Of a stretch of 64,000 bases of DNA, positions 33,456 to 42,002 are shown in pieces. Position 1 is the stretch's first letter. Each line of letters starts with the position of its first letter. Below the pieces are notes generated by a model. The model saw only the letters and a program-made list of their open reading frames with translations, was not told where the DNA came from and made no database searches. The stretch is from Amorphus coralli DSM 19760 (GTDB lineage Bacteria; Pseudomonadota; Alphaproteobacteria; Rhizobiales; Amorphaceae). Location of the stretch: positions 62,001 through 126,000 of the forward strand of contig NZ_KB894577.1 in assembly GCF_000374525.1 (NCBI RefSeq), read 5' to 3'. Both the position numbers and the translations under genes were made by a program.

Positions 33456-33663
33456 GATACAGCCCCTCGGTTTCCGGGCGCCGCTCTCCGGCGGCGGACC
33501 GGCACGCGTTCCTCCGTCGCCGGCGGTTCCCGGCCGGGACCCGCAGACGATGCTCGTATGACCGTATTATGATCATTGACGCGCAACCGCAACGGGGACG
33601 CGCGGACTCCGAAGATATGCGGGCCATGTCGCCCCTTCCGGCCCGTCCCGGACGCTGGCTGCC

Positions 33664-34344
33664 TCAGCCCAACAGTCGCCGGACCTCGTCCGCCGCCTGC
33701 TGGGTCTCCACCCGCATTCGGGTTTCGGCAGCGTCGGCGTCGCGCTCGCGGATGGCGGCGAGAACGGCGTGCAGATTGTGGATCGTCTCTTCCGAGCGCC
33801 CTTCCCGGCGATCGGCGTGGCTAAGGCCGAGGGCGCGCCAGCGCCAGATGCGGGCATGCAGCGTTCCGAGCATCTGGGCCAGGGTCTCCGACCCCGCCCC
33901 GTCGGTCATGATCTGGTAGAACGCGTTCTTCGACTGGAGGATCTCCTCCGCGTCGCCCCGTGCATAGGCCTTTTCCACCGCTTCGAGTTCTGCGGCGAGC
34001 TTCGCCACGTCGGCATCGGCGGCGTTCTCGGCGAACAGCCGGGCGGCGAAGCCTTCCAGTACCGAGCGCATTCTGTAGAGGTCGTTGGCCTCCTCCTTGG
34101 TCAGTTCACGTACGATGGGGCCGCGATTGGCCACCAGCGCGACCAGCCCTTCGGTTTCCAGCTGCCTGAGCGCCTCACGGATCACCGTCCGTGAAACGTT
34201 CATCATCGCCATGAGCTCGCGCTCGGTAAGCCGCTGACCGGGCTTCAGACGCCCGGAAATGATGGCCTGTCGAAGCCCGTCGAACACCTGGCGCCTGAGC
34301 GGGGCCACGGTCTTCACGATCTCGAACGAGTCCTCAACCGCCAC
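33664..34344 (-). CDS. GntR family regulator, FCD type
   Basis: A 226-residue GntR-type regulator of the FadR/FCD class. The N-terminal winged helix reads PLRRQVFDGLRQAIISGRLKPGQRLTERELMAMMNVSRTVIREALRQLETEGLVALVANRG. The C-terminal FCD ligand domain starts with LYRMRSVLEGFAARLFAENA and includes H-containing helices (GTLHARIWRWRAL, EETIHNLHAVLAAI) that commonly bind a metal and a carboxylate. The best start is GTG 34344, six bases after TGGAGGT. It is divergent from the Gfo/Idh gene by about 200 bases and probably regulates both flanking units. Confidence 0.9.
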   Translation of the reverse strand: MAVEDSFEIVKTVAPLRRQVFDGLRQAIISGRLKPGQRLTERELMAMMNVSRTVIREALRQLETEGLVALVANRGPIVRELTKEEANDLYRMRSVLEGFAARLFAENAADADVAKLAAELEAVEKAYARGDAEEILQSKNAFYQIMTDGAGSETLAQMLGTLHARIWRWRALGLSHADRREGRSEETIHNLHAVLAAIRERDADAAETRMRVETQQAADEVRRLLG

Positions 34345-34367
34345 AACGCACCTCCATCGGCTGGTTG

Positions 34368-34400
34368 ACAATCCATAATACCGTAATACTATATGTCGCG
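34368..34400. promoter_or_regulatory. AT-rich divergent control region with GTATTA repeats
   Basis: On the minus strand, GTATTA-CG-GTATTATGGAT lies just upstream of the GntR-type gene; it occupies about 34370-34388. A related string, CCGTATTATGATCAT, is at 33562-33576, upstream of the 2-hydroxyacid dehydrogenase gene and in the same orientation relative to it only in part. The match hints at a shared regulator site. It does not fit the common FadR-type dyad well, so this is tentative. Confidence 0.35.
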
Positions 34401-34547
34401 ATTACGGAATGAAGCTGACTGCATCCTGTAGCCCGGACCAACCGCAGGCTCCAGAAAATGATGCCGGCTTTGAAGAAGGCCGCGACAACGGCCACCGCGG
34501 GCGACCGGCGCAGACCGGTGTTCGCCACTGCAAACGGGGAGCAGGAA

Positions 34548-35636
34548 ATGACGTCCAAGCCGGTAAAAATCGGAATCATCGGGCTCGGCCGCTGGGCCAA
34601 GGTGCTCACGCGCGCCGCGCAGACAAGCGACAAGTTCGAGATCGTCGCAGGCCACAGCCGATCGGAGGAAAAGCGCGCCGCCTACGAGGCCGATTTCGGC
34701 ATCGCCACGGTCGCCACGCTGGAGGAGCTGCTCGCCAACCCCGAGATCAAGGGCTGCATCCTGACGGTCCCGAACGAGCAGCATCTGCCGGTGGCGGAGC
34801 AGGTCGCGGCGGCCGGCAAGCACGTCTACACCGAGAAGCCGATCGCCAACACGCTCACCAACGGGCTCAAGATGCATGAGCTTCAGGAGCGCCACGGCGT
34901 CTGCCTGATGGTCGGCCACAGCGCCCGGCTGCTGAAGGGCACGCGCCTGATCAAGGCCGCCATCGACGCCGGCGAACTCGGCCGCGTCGCCTTCATGGAG
35001 GCCAACTTCTCCAACGAGCGCGCGCTGGAGCTGACGCCCTCGACCTGGCGCTGGTACCGCGACAAAGCTCCCGGCGGCCCGCTCTCGCAGCTCGGCATCC
35101 ACCAGTTCGACGCCCTGCACTATCTCGGCGGCGACATCTCCGAGGTCTCGTCCATCGCCTCCAAGCTGTCGCCGGTGGGCGCCGAGGTGGACGACCAGTC
35201 GATGACGCTGATGAAGTTCGCCGACGGCAAGGTTGCCTATGTCGGCTGCTGCTGGACCTCGCCGGGCATCTACTCGATCCGGGTGTTCGGTTCGAAGGGG
35301 CTGATGCACTACGAGCTCGACTTCGGCCACTGGGACGACCCGTCGAACCTGCACCTGACCTCGACGCTCTACATCCAGCGCGGCAAGGACGGGTACGGCA
35401 AGCGCGAGGAGATCAAGCTGCCGCAGGCCAACATGTTCGTCGACGAGCTGGAGATGTTCGCCGAGGTCTGCAGCACCGGGCAGATCAAGGAGCTGTCCGC
35501 CTCCGACGGCAACGTGGCGCTGGCCGTGGTCTATGCCGCGCTGCGCTCCGTCGATCGCAACGGCGCCCTGGTGCCGCTGTCGGAGGTGATCGACGAAGCC
35601 CGGGCCGATGTCGCCGCCGAGCGCAACGCCGCCTGA
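34548..35636 (+). CDS. Gfo/Idh/MocA family oxidoreductase
   Basis: A 362-residue NAD(P)-dependent dehydrogenase of the glucose-fructose oxidoreductase family, often acting on sugars, inositols or related polyols. The Rossmann motif KIGIIGLGRWAKVLTRAAQ begins at residue 7. The signature EKPIANTL holds the catalytic Lys, and the C-terminal domain includes GGPLSQLGIHQFDALHYLGGD with the active-site His region. GGGGAGCAGGA precedes the ATG at 34548. It starts a five-gene plus-strand run (oxidoreductase, creatininase-like, cupin, CobW-type, LVIVD). The substrate is unknown. Confidence 0.9.
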   Translation: MTSKPVKIGIIGLGRWAKVLTRAAQTSDKFEIVAGHSRSEEKRAAYEADFGIATVATLEELLANPEIKGCILTVPNEQHLPVAEQVAAAGKHVYTEKPIANTLTNGLKMHELQERHGVCLMVGHSARLLKGTRLIKAAIDAGELGRVAFMEANFSNERALELTPSTWRWYRDKAPGGPLSQLGIHQFDALHYLGGDISEVSSIASKLSPVGAEVDDQSMTLMKFADGKVAYVGCCWTSPGIYSIRVFGSKGLMHYELDFGHWDDPSNLHLTSTLYIQRGKDGYGKREEIKLPQANMFVDELEMFAEVCSTGQIKELSASDGNVALAVVYAALRSVDRNGALVPLSEVIDEARADVAAERNAA

Positions 35637-35718
35637 CCAACCGTCACCCGAGGCCGGTGGACGGCGGAGTACTCCGTCCCGTCCACCGGCTCCGGCTCTC
35701 CGGGAGCTAAAGATCATC

Positions 35719-36540
35719 ATGACGGCGTCAGCGACTTCCGCCCTGCCGACGCGCTATTTCATCGAGCTGACCCAGCCCGAGATTGCGGCGCAACTGAAAA
35801 AGAACCCGCTCGTCATCCTGCCGGCCGGCAGCGTCGAGCAGCACTCCGCTCACCTGCCGACCGGCACCGACATCTATGCCGCCAACGAGGTCTCGCACGG
35901 CGTGGCGGAGCGCATGGACGGGCTGGTGCTGCCCGGCGGCCCGCTCGGCGTAACGCCGATGCACATGCCGTTCGAGGGCACCATCTCGCTGTCGCCGGAG
36001 ACCTACATGCAGGTGGTCAAGGACACCTGCATCTCCACCGCCCAGCACGGCGCCAAGCAGCTGCTCATCGTCAACTGGCACGAGGGCAACAGCGCGCCTC
36101 TGGCGATCGCGGCCGAGCAGCTGCACCGCGACCACGGCCTGTCGGTGGTCACCGTGCAGGCCTGCTACGTGGCCGCCGACCTTTACGGCCCGACCTGCGG
36201 CGGCCTCACCCATGGCGGTGAGATCGAGGCCCTGGCGGTGCTCGCCAACCGGCCCGACCTCGTCCACCTGGACCGCGCGGAATCGGGAACCGATCACTCG
36301 CTCGGCTCCAAGATGGACAAGCTGCGCCGCAGCCGGAATTATCAGCCGGTGCTGACCGACGTGCGCTCCATTGAGCCGAGCGGCTGGTACGGCCATCCGC
36401 AACCGGCCACCGTGGAGAAAGGCCGAAAGATGATGGACGACATCTGTGACGCGATCGCCGCGGAGGCGACCGAGATCTTCCGCCAGCTCGACGTCGTTCA
36501 GGGAGGCGTGCGCCAGGCGGATCTGCGCAGGACGGCCTGA
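35719..36540 (+). CDS. Creatininase family metallohydrolase
   Basis: A 273-residue protein of the creatinine amidohydrolase family, whose members use two metal ions to open cyclic or linear amides. Metal ligands are visible in LPAGSVEQHSAHLPTGTD (Glu40, His42, Asp51), in VNWHEGN (His121, Glu122) and in THGGEIEA. The second motif differs from the usual NGHGGN. Other members act on creatinine, N-formyl or lactam substrates, or make cofactors such as mycofactocin, so the substrate stays open. It follows the oxidoreductase by 82 bases and precedes a cupin and a metal-handling GTPase, which fits a metal-dependent enzyme with its own supply. Confidence 0.88.
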   Translation: MTASATSALPTRYFIELTQPEIAAQLKKNPLVILPAGSVEQHSAHLPTGTDIYAANEVSHGVAERMDGLVLPGGPLGVTPMHMPFEGTISLSPETYMQVVKDTCISTAQHGAKQLLIVNWHEGNSAPLAIAAEQLHRDHGLSVVTVQACYVAADLYGPTCGGLTHGGEIEALAVLANRPDLVHLDRAESGTDHSLGSKMDKLRRSRNYQPVLTDVRSIEPSGWYGHPQPATVEKGRKMMDDICDAIAAEATEIFRQLDVVQGGVRQADLRRTA

Positions 36541-36640
36541 GCTGCGCGCAGGCATGAGGAGCAAGCAGGACCGGTTCCCTCGGGGGCCGGTCCGTCTGCG
36601 TTCAGAGACCGGCGACCGGCCGGCAAAGGGGTGGAGCACG

Positions 36641-37015
36641 ATGGCCAGGGTCATCCAGCTGAAGGACGCCACGTCGATGGGCCTGCCGGGACGGCAAGCG
36701 CACGAAATCGTCTCGGCCCACGCAGGCTCGGCCCAGATGACCTTCCGGCGGGTCGAGATCCCAGTACCGGAACCCGGCGCGGCGCCGCGCGCGCAGCACG
36801 TGCACGACGGCTTCGAGGAGTGCATCCACATCGTCTCCGGCCGCGGCGAGATGCAGGCCGGCAGCGACAGTTTCCTTGCCGTCGGCCCCGGCGACACGAT
36901 CCTGGTGCCGGCGAACGAGCCGCACGCGACCCGCAACACCGGAGCCGAACCGCTGGTGATGCTGTGCTTCTTCCCGGTACCGGACATCCGGCCCGGGACG
37001 CGGGAACTCGGGTAG
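36641..37015 (+). CDS. Small cupin-domain protein
   Basis: A 124-residue single-domain cupin. Motif 1 reads PRAQHVHDGFEECIHIVSGRGEM, with His-x-His and Glu as metal ligands, and motif 2 reads GPGDTILVPANEPHATRNTG, with the last His. The fold is a small beta barrel, and activity could be isomerase, dioxygenase or ligand binding. GGAG precedes the ATG. It sits between the creatininase-like gene and the CobW-type gene with 100 and 28-base gaps, so it is probably co-transcribed. Confidence 0.87.
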   Translation: MARVIQLKDATSMGLPGRQAHEIVSAHAGSAQMTFRRVEIPVPEPGAAPRAQHVHDGFEECIHIVSGRGEMQAGSDSFLAVGPGDTILVPANEPHATRNTGAEPLVMLCFFPVPDIRPGTRELG

Positions 37016-37043
37016 CGCCGGCGTGGGGGAGATGCTTGATCCG

Positions 37044-38081
37044 ATGCCCATTCCCGTCACGCTGCTGACCGGTTTCCTGGGTTCCGGCAAGACTTCCCTT
37101 CTCAATGCGCTGCTCAGCGGTCCCGACCAGGACGGTATCTTCGTCATCGTCAACGAGGTCGGCGCCGTCGGGCTCGATCATCTGCTCGTCGACAAGGCCC
37201 TCGATGGAGCGGTGGTCCTCGATAACGGCTGCGCCTGCTGCGCGGTGCGCGGCGACCTGCGATCCACCCTCATGAGCCTGGCCGAGCGCGTGGCGGCTGG
37301 CGACCTGCCGCCGCTCGCCCACGTGGTGGTGGAAACCAGCGGTTTCGTTGATCCCGGCCCCCTCGCGGCCCTCTTTGCGGGAGACGATGGCGTGCGCCGC
37401 CGGTTCGCGCTCGCCGCCGTGGTCACGACAGCCGACGCCCTTCATGGCGATGGCGACCTCGCCCACCACGAGGAAGCCCGCCGGCAGGTGCTCTTCGCCG
37501 ACCGGGTGATCATCACCAAGGCGGATCTTGCCACCAGCGACCGGATGCAGCAGCTCCACGCCCGTATCGGCGCGCTGAACCCGACCGCGGAGATCGTGGT
37601 GCGGGAGGCGGAGAGCGACCTCGCCGCGCTGCTGCTCGACCCGGTCCAGCGCCAGGCGAAATCGGGCACCGCCCCCGATCCAGGCCACCATCACCATCAT
37701 TCGGTCCAGACCGTGGTGGTGGAACGCACCGACCCGCTCGACTGGCCCTCGCTGGCGCGCTGGCTGACTGGCGTCCTGTCGCTGGCGGGAGACGAAATCC
37801 TGCGCGTGAAGGGCCTCGCGCATGTGCGCCAGACCGATGCACCGATCGTGGTCCAGGGGGTCCACCACCGGTTGGCACCGCCGGCCCGGCTGGCCGTCTG
37901 GCCGGAGGGCGACCGTGCCACGCGGCTGGTCTTCATTGCATCAGCGACACGACGCAATCTTGCGGACGGACTTGCGGCGAGCCTCGCCCTCGCCTGCCCG
38001 CAAACCACTGACGTTCTGAAGACTTGGCAGGCGGCAAAGACCGCTCACGGGGAGGAGACGAAGATCGATGGGATCGCTTGA
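37044..38081 (+). CDS. CobW/COG0523 family GTPase
   Basis: A metal-handling G3E GTPase of about 345 residues. The P-loop GFLGSGKTSLLN is at residues 10-21, and the CxCC metal motif is Cys63-Cys65-Cys66 in GCACCAV. The switch region VETSGFVDPGP and the base-recognition motif ITKADL follow. A run of five His near residue 220 (GHHHHHS) could bind metal ions. COG0523 proteins insert or chaperone zinc, cobalt or other metals for partner enzymes. Partners here may be the cupin or creatininase-like protein. ATG 37032 and GTG 37023 are other possible starts. It overlaps the next gene by 14 bases. Confidence 0.9.
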   Translation: MPIPVTLLTGFLGSGKTSLLNALLSGPDQDGIFVIVNEVGAVGLDHLLVDKALDGAVVLDNGCACCAVRGDLRSTLMSLAERVAAGDLPPLAHVVVETSGFVDPGPLAALFAGDDGVRRRFALAAVVTTADALHGDGDLAHHEEARRQVLFADRVIITKADLATSDRMQQLHARIGALNPTAEIVVREAESDLAALLLDPVQRQAKSGTAPDPGHHHHHSVQTVVVERTDPLDWPSLARWLTGVLSLAGDEILRVKGLAHVRQTDAPIVVQGVHHRLAPPARLAVWPEGDRATRLVFIASATRRNLADGLAASLALACPQTTDVLKTWQAAKTAHGEETKIDGIA

Positions 38082-39306
38082 AGCACGGAATATGCGACTG
38101 ATCGGCCAGAACCGGCTCGGAGGCTTCGGTGGGCTCGGCGAAGGCATGTCGATCCAGATGACCAAGGATGGCCGTCGGATCATGTGGCTCGCCCACGAGG
38201 GGCCGCCGAAGAACTTCACCGGCGTGGATGTCAGCGACCCGCGCGATCCCAAGGTGGTGGTCCAGACAGACCTCGCTCACAACCGGATGCGCTCCAACTC
38301 GCTCGACGTGGTGGGCGACCTTCTGGCCGTGGCCTACCAGACGCTCGGTCCGAAAGGTCTCGGCGATCCGGGCCTCGACATGGAGCCGGCCGGCATCGAA
38401 CTGTTCGACGTCTCCACGCCGGAGACGCCGAAGCGGGTCGCCTTCTTCGACTGCTCCGGTCCCCATTCGATGGGGGCGCATCAGCTCTGGTTCGTCGATG
38501 GCGAGACGATCCACTGTTCGGCCGGCGCACCGGATTTCAAGCCGCGCGACCGGCGCGACTGCCAGTTCTATCGTTCCATCGACGTGCGCAACCCGTCCAA
38601 GCCGGTGGAGATCGGCCGCTGGTGGTATCCGGGTGTGCGGGAAGGCGACAGCGCCCCGCCGCCGAAGCGGCACCCGAAGTTCGACACCGCTTTCCGGGCC
38701 CACAACACCAATGTCTATCCGGATCGGCCGGACCGCGCCTATGTCGCCTATCTCGACGGCGGCATGTTCATCCTCGACATCTCCGATCCGGCGAACCCGA
38801 AGGAGATCAGCCACTGGAATCCGCATCCGCCCTATAACGGCTTCATGCACACGGTTCTGCCGCTGCACGATCGCGGGCTGCTGATCGTCACCGACGAGTC
38901 CATCAAGAACGAGGCCGCCGATTGGCCGAAGATGACGTGGATCGTCGATGCGCGGGTAGAGGACAACCTGGTCCCGATCGCCACCATGCCGCTGCCGCCG
39001 CTGTCGGAGTTCGCGCACCGAGGCGGACGCTTCGGATCCCACAACGTGCACGAAAACCAGCCGGGGCCGTACAGCTTCCGCTCCGAGGAAATCATCTTCG
39101 CGGCGATCTTCAACGGCGGCGTGCGGGTCTACGACATCGCCGATCCGCTGCAGCCGCAGGAAATCGCCTCGTGCGTGCCGCCGACACCGGAGGGCTCGCC
39201 CGCCGGCTGCTCGCAAATCAACGACGTCTATGTCGACGAACGCCGCATCGTCTATGCCGCCGAACGCTTCACAGGCGGCCTCTACTGCATGGAAGCCGAC
39301 TTCTGA
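38068..39306 (+). CDS. LVIVD-repeat beta-propeller protein
   Basis: A 412-residue protein with repeated blades of the LVIVD type. Each has a G-x-x-V/L-x-D-V/I-S-D-P-x-x-P core, seen as FTGVDVSDPRDPKVV, GIELFDVSTPETPKRV, YRSIDVRNPSKPVEI, MFILDISDPANPKEI and VRVYDIADPLQPQEI. No signal peptide is visible, so it is expected in the cytoplasm. Its function is unknown. His-containing segments (GPHSMGAHQLW, FRAHNTNVY, GFMHTVLPLHD, GSHNVHENQ) could form a metal site; this resembles the set of histidines in some propeller enzymes. It overlaps the CobW-type gene by 14 bases and ends the operon before a hairpin. Confidence 0.85.
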   Translation: MGSLEARNMRLIGQNRLGGFGGLGEGMSIQMTKDGRRIMWLAHEGPPKNFTGVDVSDPRDPKVVVQTDLAHNRMRSNSLDVVGDLLAVAYQTLGPKGLGDPGLDMEPAGIELFDVSTPETPKRVAFFDCSGPHSMGAHQLWFVDGETIHCSAGAPDFKPRDRRDCQFYRSIDVRNPSKPVEIGRWWYPGVREGDSAPPPKRHPKFDTAFRAHNTNVYPDRPDRAYVAYLDGGMFILDISDPANPKEISHWNPHPPYNGFMHTVLPLHDRGLLIVTDESIKNEAADWPKMTWIVDARVEDNLVPIATMPLPPLSEFAHRGGRFGSHNVHENQPGPYSFRSEEIIFAAIFNGGVRVYDIADPLQPQEIASCVPPTPEGSPAGCSQINDVYVDERRIVYAAERFTGGLYCMEADF

Positions 39307-39327
39307 GGCTGAAGGGGTTCAACCCGG

Positions 39328-39353
39328 ACGGGGCGCAATCCGCGCCCCGTTTC
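39328..39353 (+). terminator. Hairpin ending the LVIVD operon
   Basis: A perfect 9-bp stem ACGGGGCGC / GCGCCCCGT with loop AATCC is followed by TTC. It lies 22 bases after the LVIVD stop and before the end of a convergent gene. The T tail is short, so strength is uncertain. Confidence 0.55.
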
Positions 39354-39363
39354 GCCCGGACCA

Positions 39364-40023
39364 TTACAGGGCCAGCTTCTCGTCCGGGGTGCGCAGGGGC
39401 GCCACTGGGGCGGCCACCCCATCCCAGAAGTGCACGGCCGCGTCCGGGAGGGCGGCGCGCAGCGTGGCGACCGGCTGACGCTGGAGGTCCGTCGCATCGA
39501 CCGACATAATTCGGGCCGGAGGCAGGAGGGCTGCCGCATCGGCCGTGGCCCTTCCCTGCCCGATCTCCACGGCGACGATCTCCGCGCCCGACCAGAAGAC
39601 GAACGGAAAGCGGACCGATCCGCTCATGCCCGGAACATGGGCCTGGGGCAGCGGCAACCAGGCAGAGAAGCGCAGATCGGCCGGCGTATAGAGGCCGGCA
39701 TGGGCCACGAGCTGCCGGGCGATCGCGTCTTCGGACCGCGCGATTTCGTCCTCGACGAAGGCGAAGTACGCCTCAACGAAGGCCTGAGCGGACCACGACC
39801 ACGGATCGGACAAGCCGACGAGCCGGTCTCTCAGCGCAGCAAACTGGTCTCCGGCAGAGGGCACCGCAGGAACACCCGGCGCAACGTCGACCGCTCCGCT
39901 CGACAGCCGCAGCGGCTCTGCGTCCTCCGCCAGGCACGCGGAGCGCACGCCGCTCGACCCGTCGCCGGTCAAGCGCGGTGCCCCGAACGGGATCCGCCAA
40001 CCGTCCTGAACCCACCCCGTCAT
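39364..40023 (-). CDS. Hypothetical protein next to an FAD monooxygenase
   Basis: A 219-residue protein I do not recognise. It begins MTGWVQDGWRIPFGAPRLTG and has a helical middle (DQFAALRDRLVGLSDPWSWSAQAFVEAYFAFVEDEIARSED). The end is rich in Ala and Pro (ARIMSVDATDLQRQPVATLRAALPDAAVHFW). No signal peptide, transmembrane helix or metal motif is clear. It lies 52 bases downstream of the FAD monooxygenase gene on the same strand and could be an operon partner. The start at 40023 is the ATG that gives a compact globular reading. Confidence 0.6.
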   Translation of the reverse strand: MTGWVQDGWRIPFGAPRLTGDGSSGVRSACLAEDAEPLRLSSGAVDVAPGVPAVPSAGDQFAALRDRLVGLSDPWSWSAQAFVEAYFAFVEDEIARSEDAIARQLVAHAGLYTPADLRFSAWLPLPQAHVPGMSGSVRFPFVFWSGAEIVAVEIGQGRATADAAALLPPARIMSVDATDLQRQPVATLRAALPDAAVHFWDGVAAPVAPLRTPDEKLAL

Positions 40024-40075
40024 GTCGATATCCCTCTTTTCGCAGAACGGCCCAGAAGGCGCGGCGTATCGGCCA

Positions 40076-41173
40076 TCAGGGCTTGAGATCGAACAAACCG
40101 GCATTGCGGGTGATGAAGGCCCGCTGCACGGCCGGAATCTTCAAGGCCAGGCCGAAGACCCGCGGCCCGAAGCGGCGCACCAGCGACTGGTCGGCCGTCG
40201 CGAGGTTCTGCAGCCGGTCGCTCTCCTTCAGCACCGTCTCGCCCTTGCGCAGCCGCCACTTCGCCCACTCCTCCAGCCGGTCCTTGCGCAGGAAGCGCGC
40301 GAAGGTGACGGCATCCTCGATGCCGAGATTCATGCCGCGTCCGCCGGCCGGTGAGTGGATGTGCGCGGCGTCGCCGGCAAGCCAGACGCGGCCCTTTCCC
40401 TGGGCGGTCACATGCCGGTGGCTGACGGTGAAATCGGAGCTCCAATGAAGCGTACCGATGCTCCAGCTGTCGGGCACACGGTCGAGCACGTCCGGGCCGT
40501 TGGAGATCAGCCGGTGCCGGTGCGGAGCGATCGGAAAGCGCAGCAATACGGGCCGACCCGGATCGAGATGCACCTCGCCCCATTCCATGGAGGCGCCGGC
40601 ATCGATGTCCAAGTCGACCAGCGACCACTGAAACGGATAGGCGCCACCGGGAAAATCAAGATCCAGTGCCTTGCGCACGAAGGAGTGCGCCCCGTCGCAA
40701 CCCAGCACCCAGTCGTAGGACGCTTCCCGCCGGTCCTGACCATGGACCGTGACGGTGTGGACGCGCGAGGCATCCTGATAGATCTCGGTCAGGGCCGTTT
40801 CGCGCTCCACCCGCATTCCTTCAAGCGCCAGATGCTCGGCAAGGATGGCCTCCGTCTCGCTCTGGGGCAGCGCGAGCAGAAAATTGAAGGCGTGCGGGAG
40901 GAAGCGCATATCGACCGTCCCGACAGTCGATCCGCCGGAAACCAGCCGGACACCGTTGAGCTTCACCCCTGTCGCGATCAGGTCGGCGGAAACGCCCAGA
41001 TGGTCCAGAAGGTCGAGGCTGCGCTGGTTGACGACGACAGCGCGCGATTCCCGCGCGCCTTCCGCCGCACTGTCCACGATACGCACGAGATAGCCCGATC
41101 GCGACAAGGCGAGCGCGGCCGCCAGGCCGACAGGCCCGGCCCCGACGACAAGAACGGATTCGTGGTCCGCCAA
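40076..41173 (-). CDS. FAD-dependent aromatic-type monooxygenase
   Basis: A 365-residue flavoprotein monooxygenase of the p-hydroxybenzoate hydroxylase/PheA class. The FAD-binding fold ESVLVVGAGPVGLAAALALSRSGY is followed by RESRAVVVNQRSLDLLDHLGV. The DG motif appears as DWVLGCDGAHSFVRKAL, and the GD motif as VWLAGDAAHIHSPAGGRGMNLGIEDA. It should hydroxylate or epoxidise an aromatic or similar substrate using NAD(P)H and oxygen; the substrate is unknown. The best start is TTG 41173, preceded by GGGGGACGC, because the 30 residues upstream are arginine/His-rich and not conserved-looking. Confidence 0.87.
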   Translation of the reverse strand: MADHESVLVVGAGPVGLAAALALSRSGYLVRIVDSAAEGARESRAVVVNQRSLDLLDHLGVSADLIATGVKLNGVRLVSGGSTVGTVDMRFLPHAFNFLLALPQSETEAILAEHLALEGMRVERETALTEIYQDASRVHTVTVHGQDRREASYDWVLGCDGAHSFVRKALDLDFPGGAYPFQWSLVDLDIDAGASMEWGEVHLDPGRPVLLRFPIAPHRHRLISNGPDVLDRVPDSWSIGTLHWSSDFTVSHRHVTAQGKGRVWLAGDAAHIHSPAGGRGMNLGIEDAVTFARFLRKDRLEEWAKWRLRKGETVLKESDRLQNLATADQSLVRRFGPRVFGLALKIPAVQRAFITRNAGLFDLKP

Positions 41174-41282
41174 GTGCGTCCCCCGTGTAGCGTGCCGCGC
41201 CGACGGTGGCGCGAGGGTCGAAGCGTGATCGCGAAATCGGTCGGAAACGTGGTGGGAGCCCAATGGCCCGTAGCAAACTCGG

Positions 41283-42002
41283 TCACTGCCCCAGAAGCAG
41301 CACCAGAAGCGGCACGAGAAGCGCCGTCAAAAAACCGTTCAGCCCCATGCCCAGCCCCGCAAAGGTGCCTGCGAGCGGCGACAGCTGGAAGGCGCGCGCG
41401 GTACCGATGCCGTGCGCGGCGACACCGGCCGAGAGCCCCTGCGCACGCTCGTCGCGCACCTTCATCAGGCCCATCAGGGGCGTCAGCACGATTGCACCGA
41501 CGACGCCGGTGGAGATGACCAGCACGGCAGCAAGGCTCGGGATGCCGCCGAGCTGGCTGGCAATGCCCATGGCGATGGGCGTGGTCACCGATTTCGGTGC
41601 CAGCGTCACCAGGATGTCGCGCGGCAGACCCAACGCGTAGCCGAGCGCCAGTGCCGTGGCAACGGCCGTCACCGATCCGGCGACCAGCGCCACCAGCAGC
41701 GGCACGATGGCGCGACGAACGTGGTGGAAATTCTCCACGAACGGGACGGCCAGCGCGACCGTCGCCGGACCCAGCAGGAAATGGACGAACTGTGCGCCCT
41801 CGAAATAGGTCGCGAAGCCCGTTCCGGTGGCCTGGAGACAGAGAACGACGAGAGCCGTCGCCATGACAACGGGGTTGGCGAGCGGCGCATAGCCGAAGCG
41901 CGCGGCAATGCGGTCGGCGATCCAGTAGGCGACGAGCGTCACCGTCAGCCACAGGAGCGGCCGCTCGGCGAGATAGACCCAGAGAGTCTCCACCGGGGTC
42001 AT
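41283..42002 (-). CDS. lrgB: LrgB/CidB family membrane protein
   Basis: A 239-residue membrane protein of the LrgB/CidB family. About six to eight helices are visible, with the family segments VHFLLGPATVALAVPFVENF, TLAPKSVTTPIAMGIASQLGG and the closing GTARAFQLSPLAGTFAGLGMGLNG. LrgAB-type proteins act in the envelope as holin-antiholin-like or small-metabolite carriers; in several bacteria they move pyruvate or glycolate. The start overlaps the lrgA stop by four bases (ATGA), which indicates translational coupling. Confidence 0.92.
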   Translation of the reverse strand: MTPVETLWVYLAERPLLWLTVTLVAYWIADRIAARFGYAPLANPVVMATALVVLCLQATGTGFATYFEGAQFVHFLLGPATVALAVPFVENFHHVRRAIVPLLVALVAGSVTAVATALALGYALGLPRDILVTLAPKSVTTPIAMGIASQLGGIPSLAAVLVISTGVVGAIVLTPLMGLMKVRDERAQGLSAGVAAHGIGTARAFQLSPLAGTFAGLGMGLNGFLTALLVPLLVLLLGQ

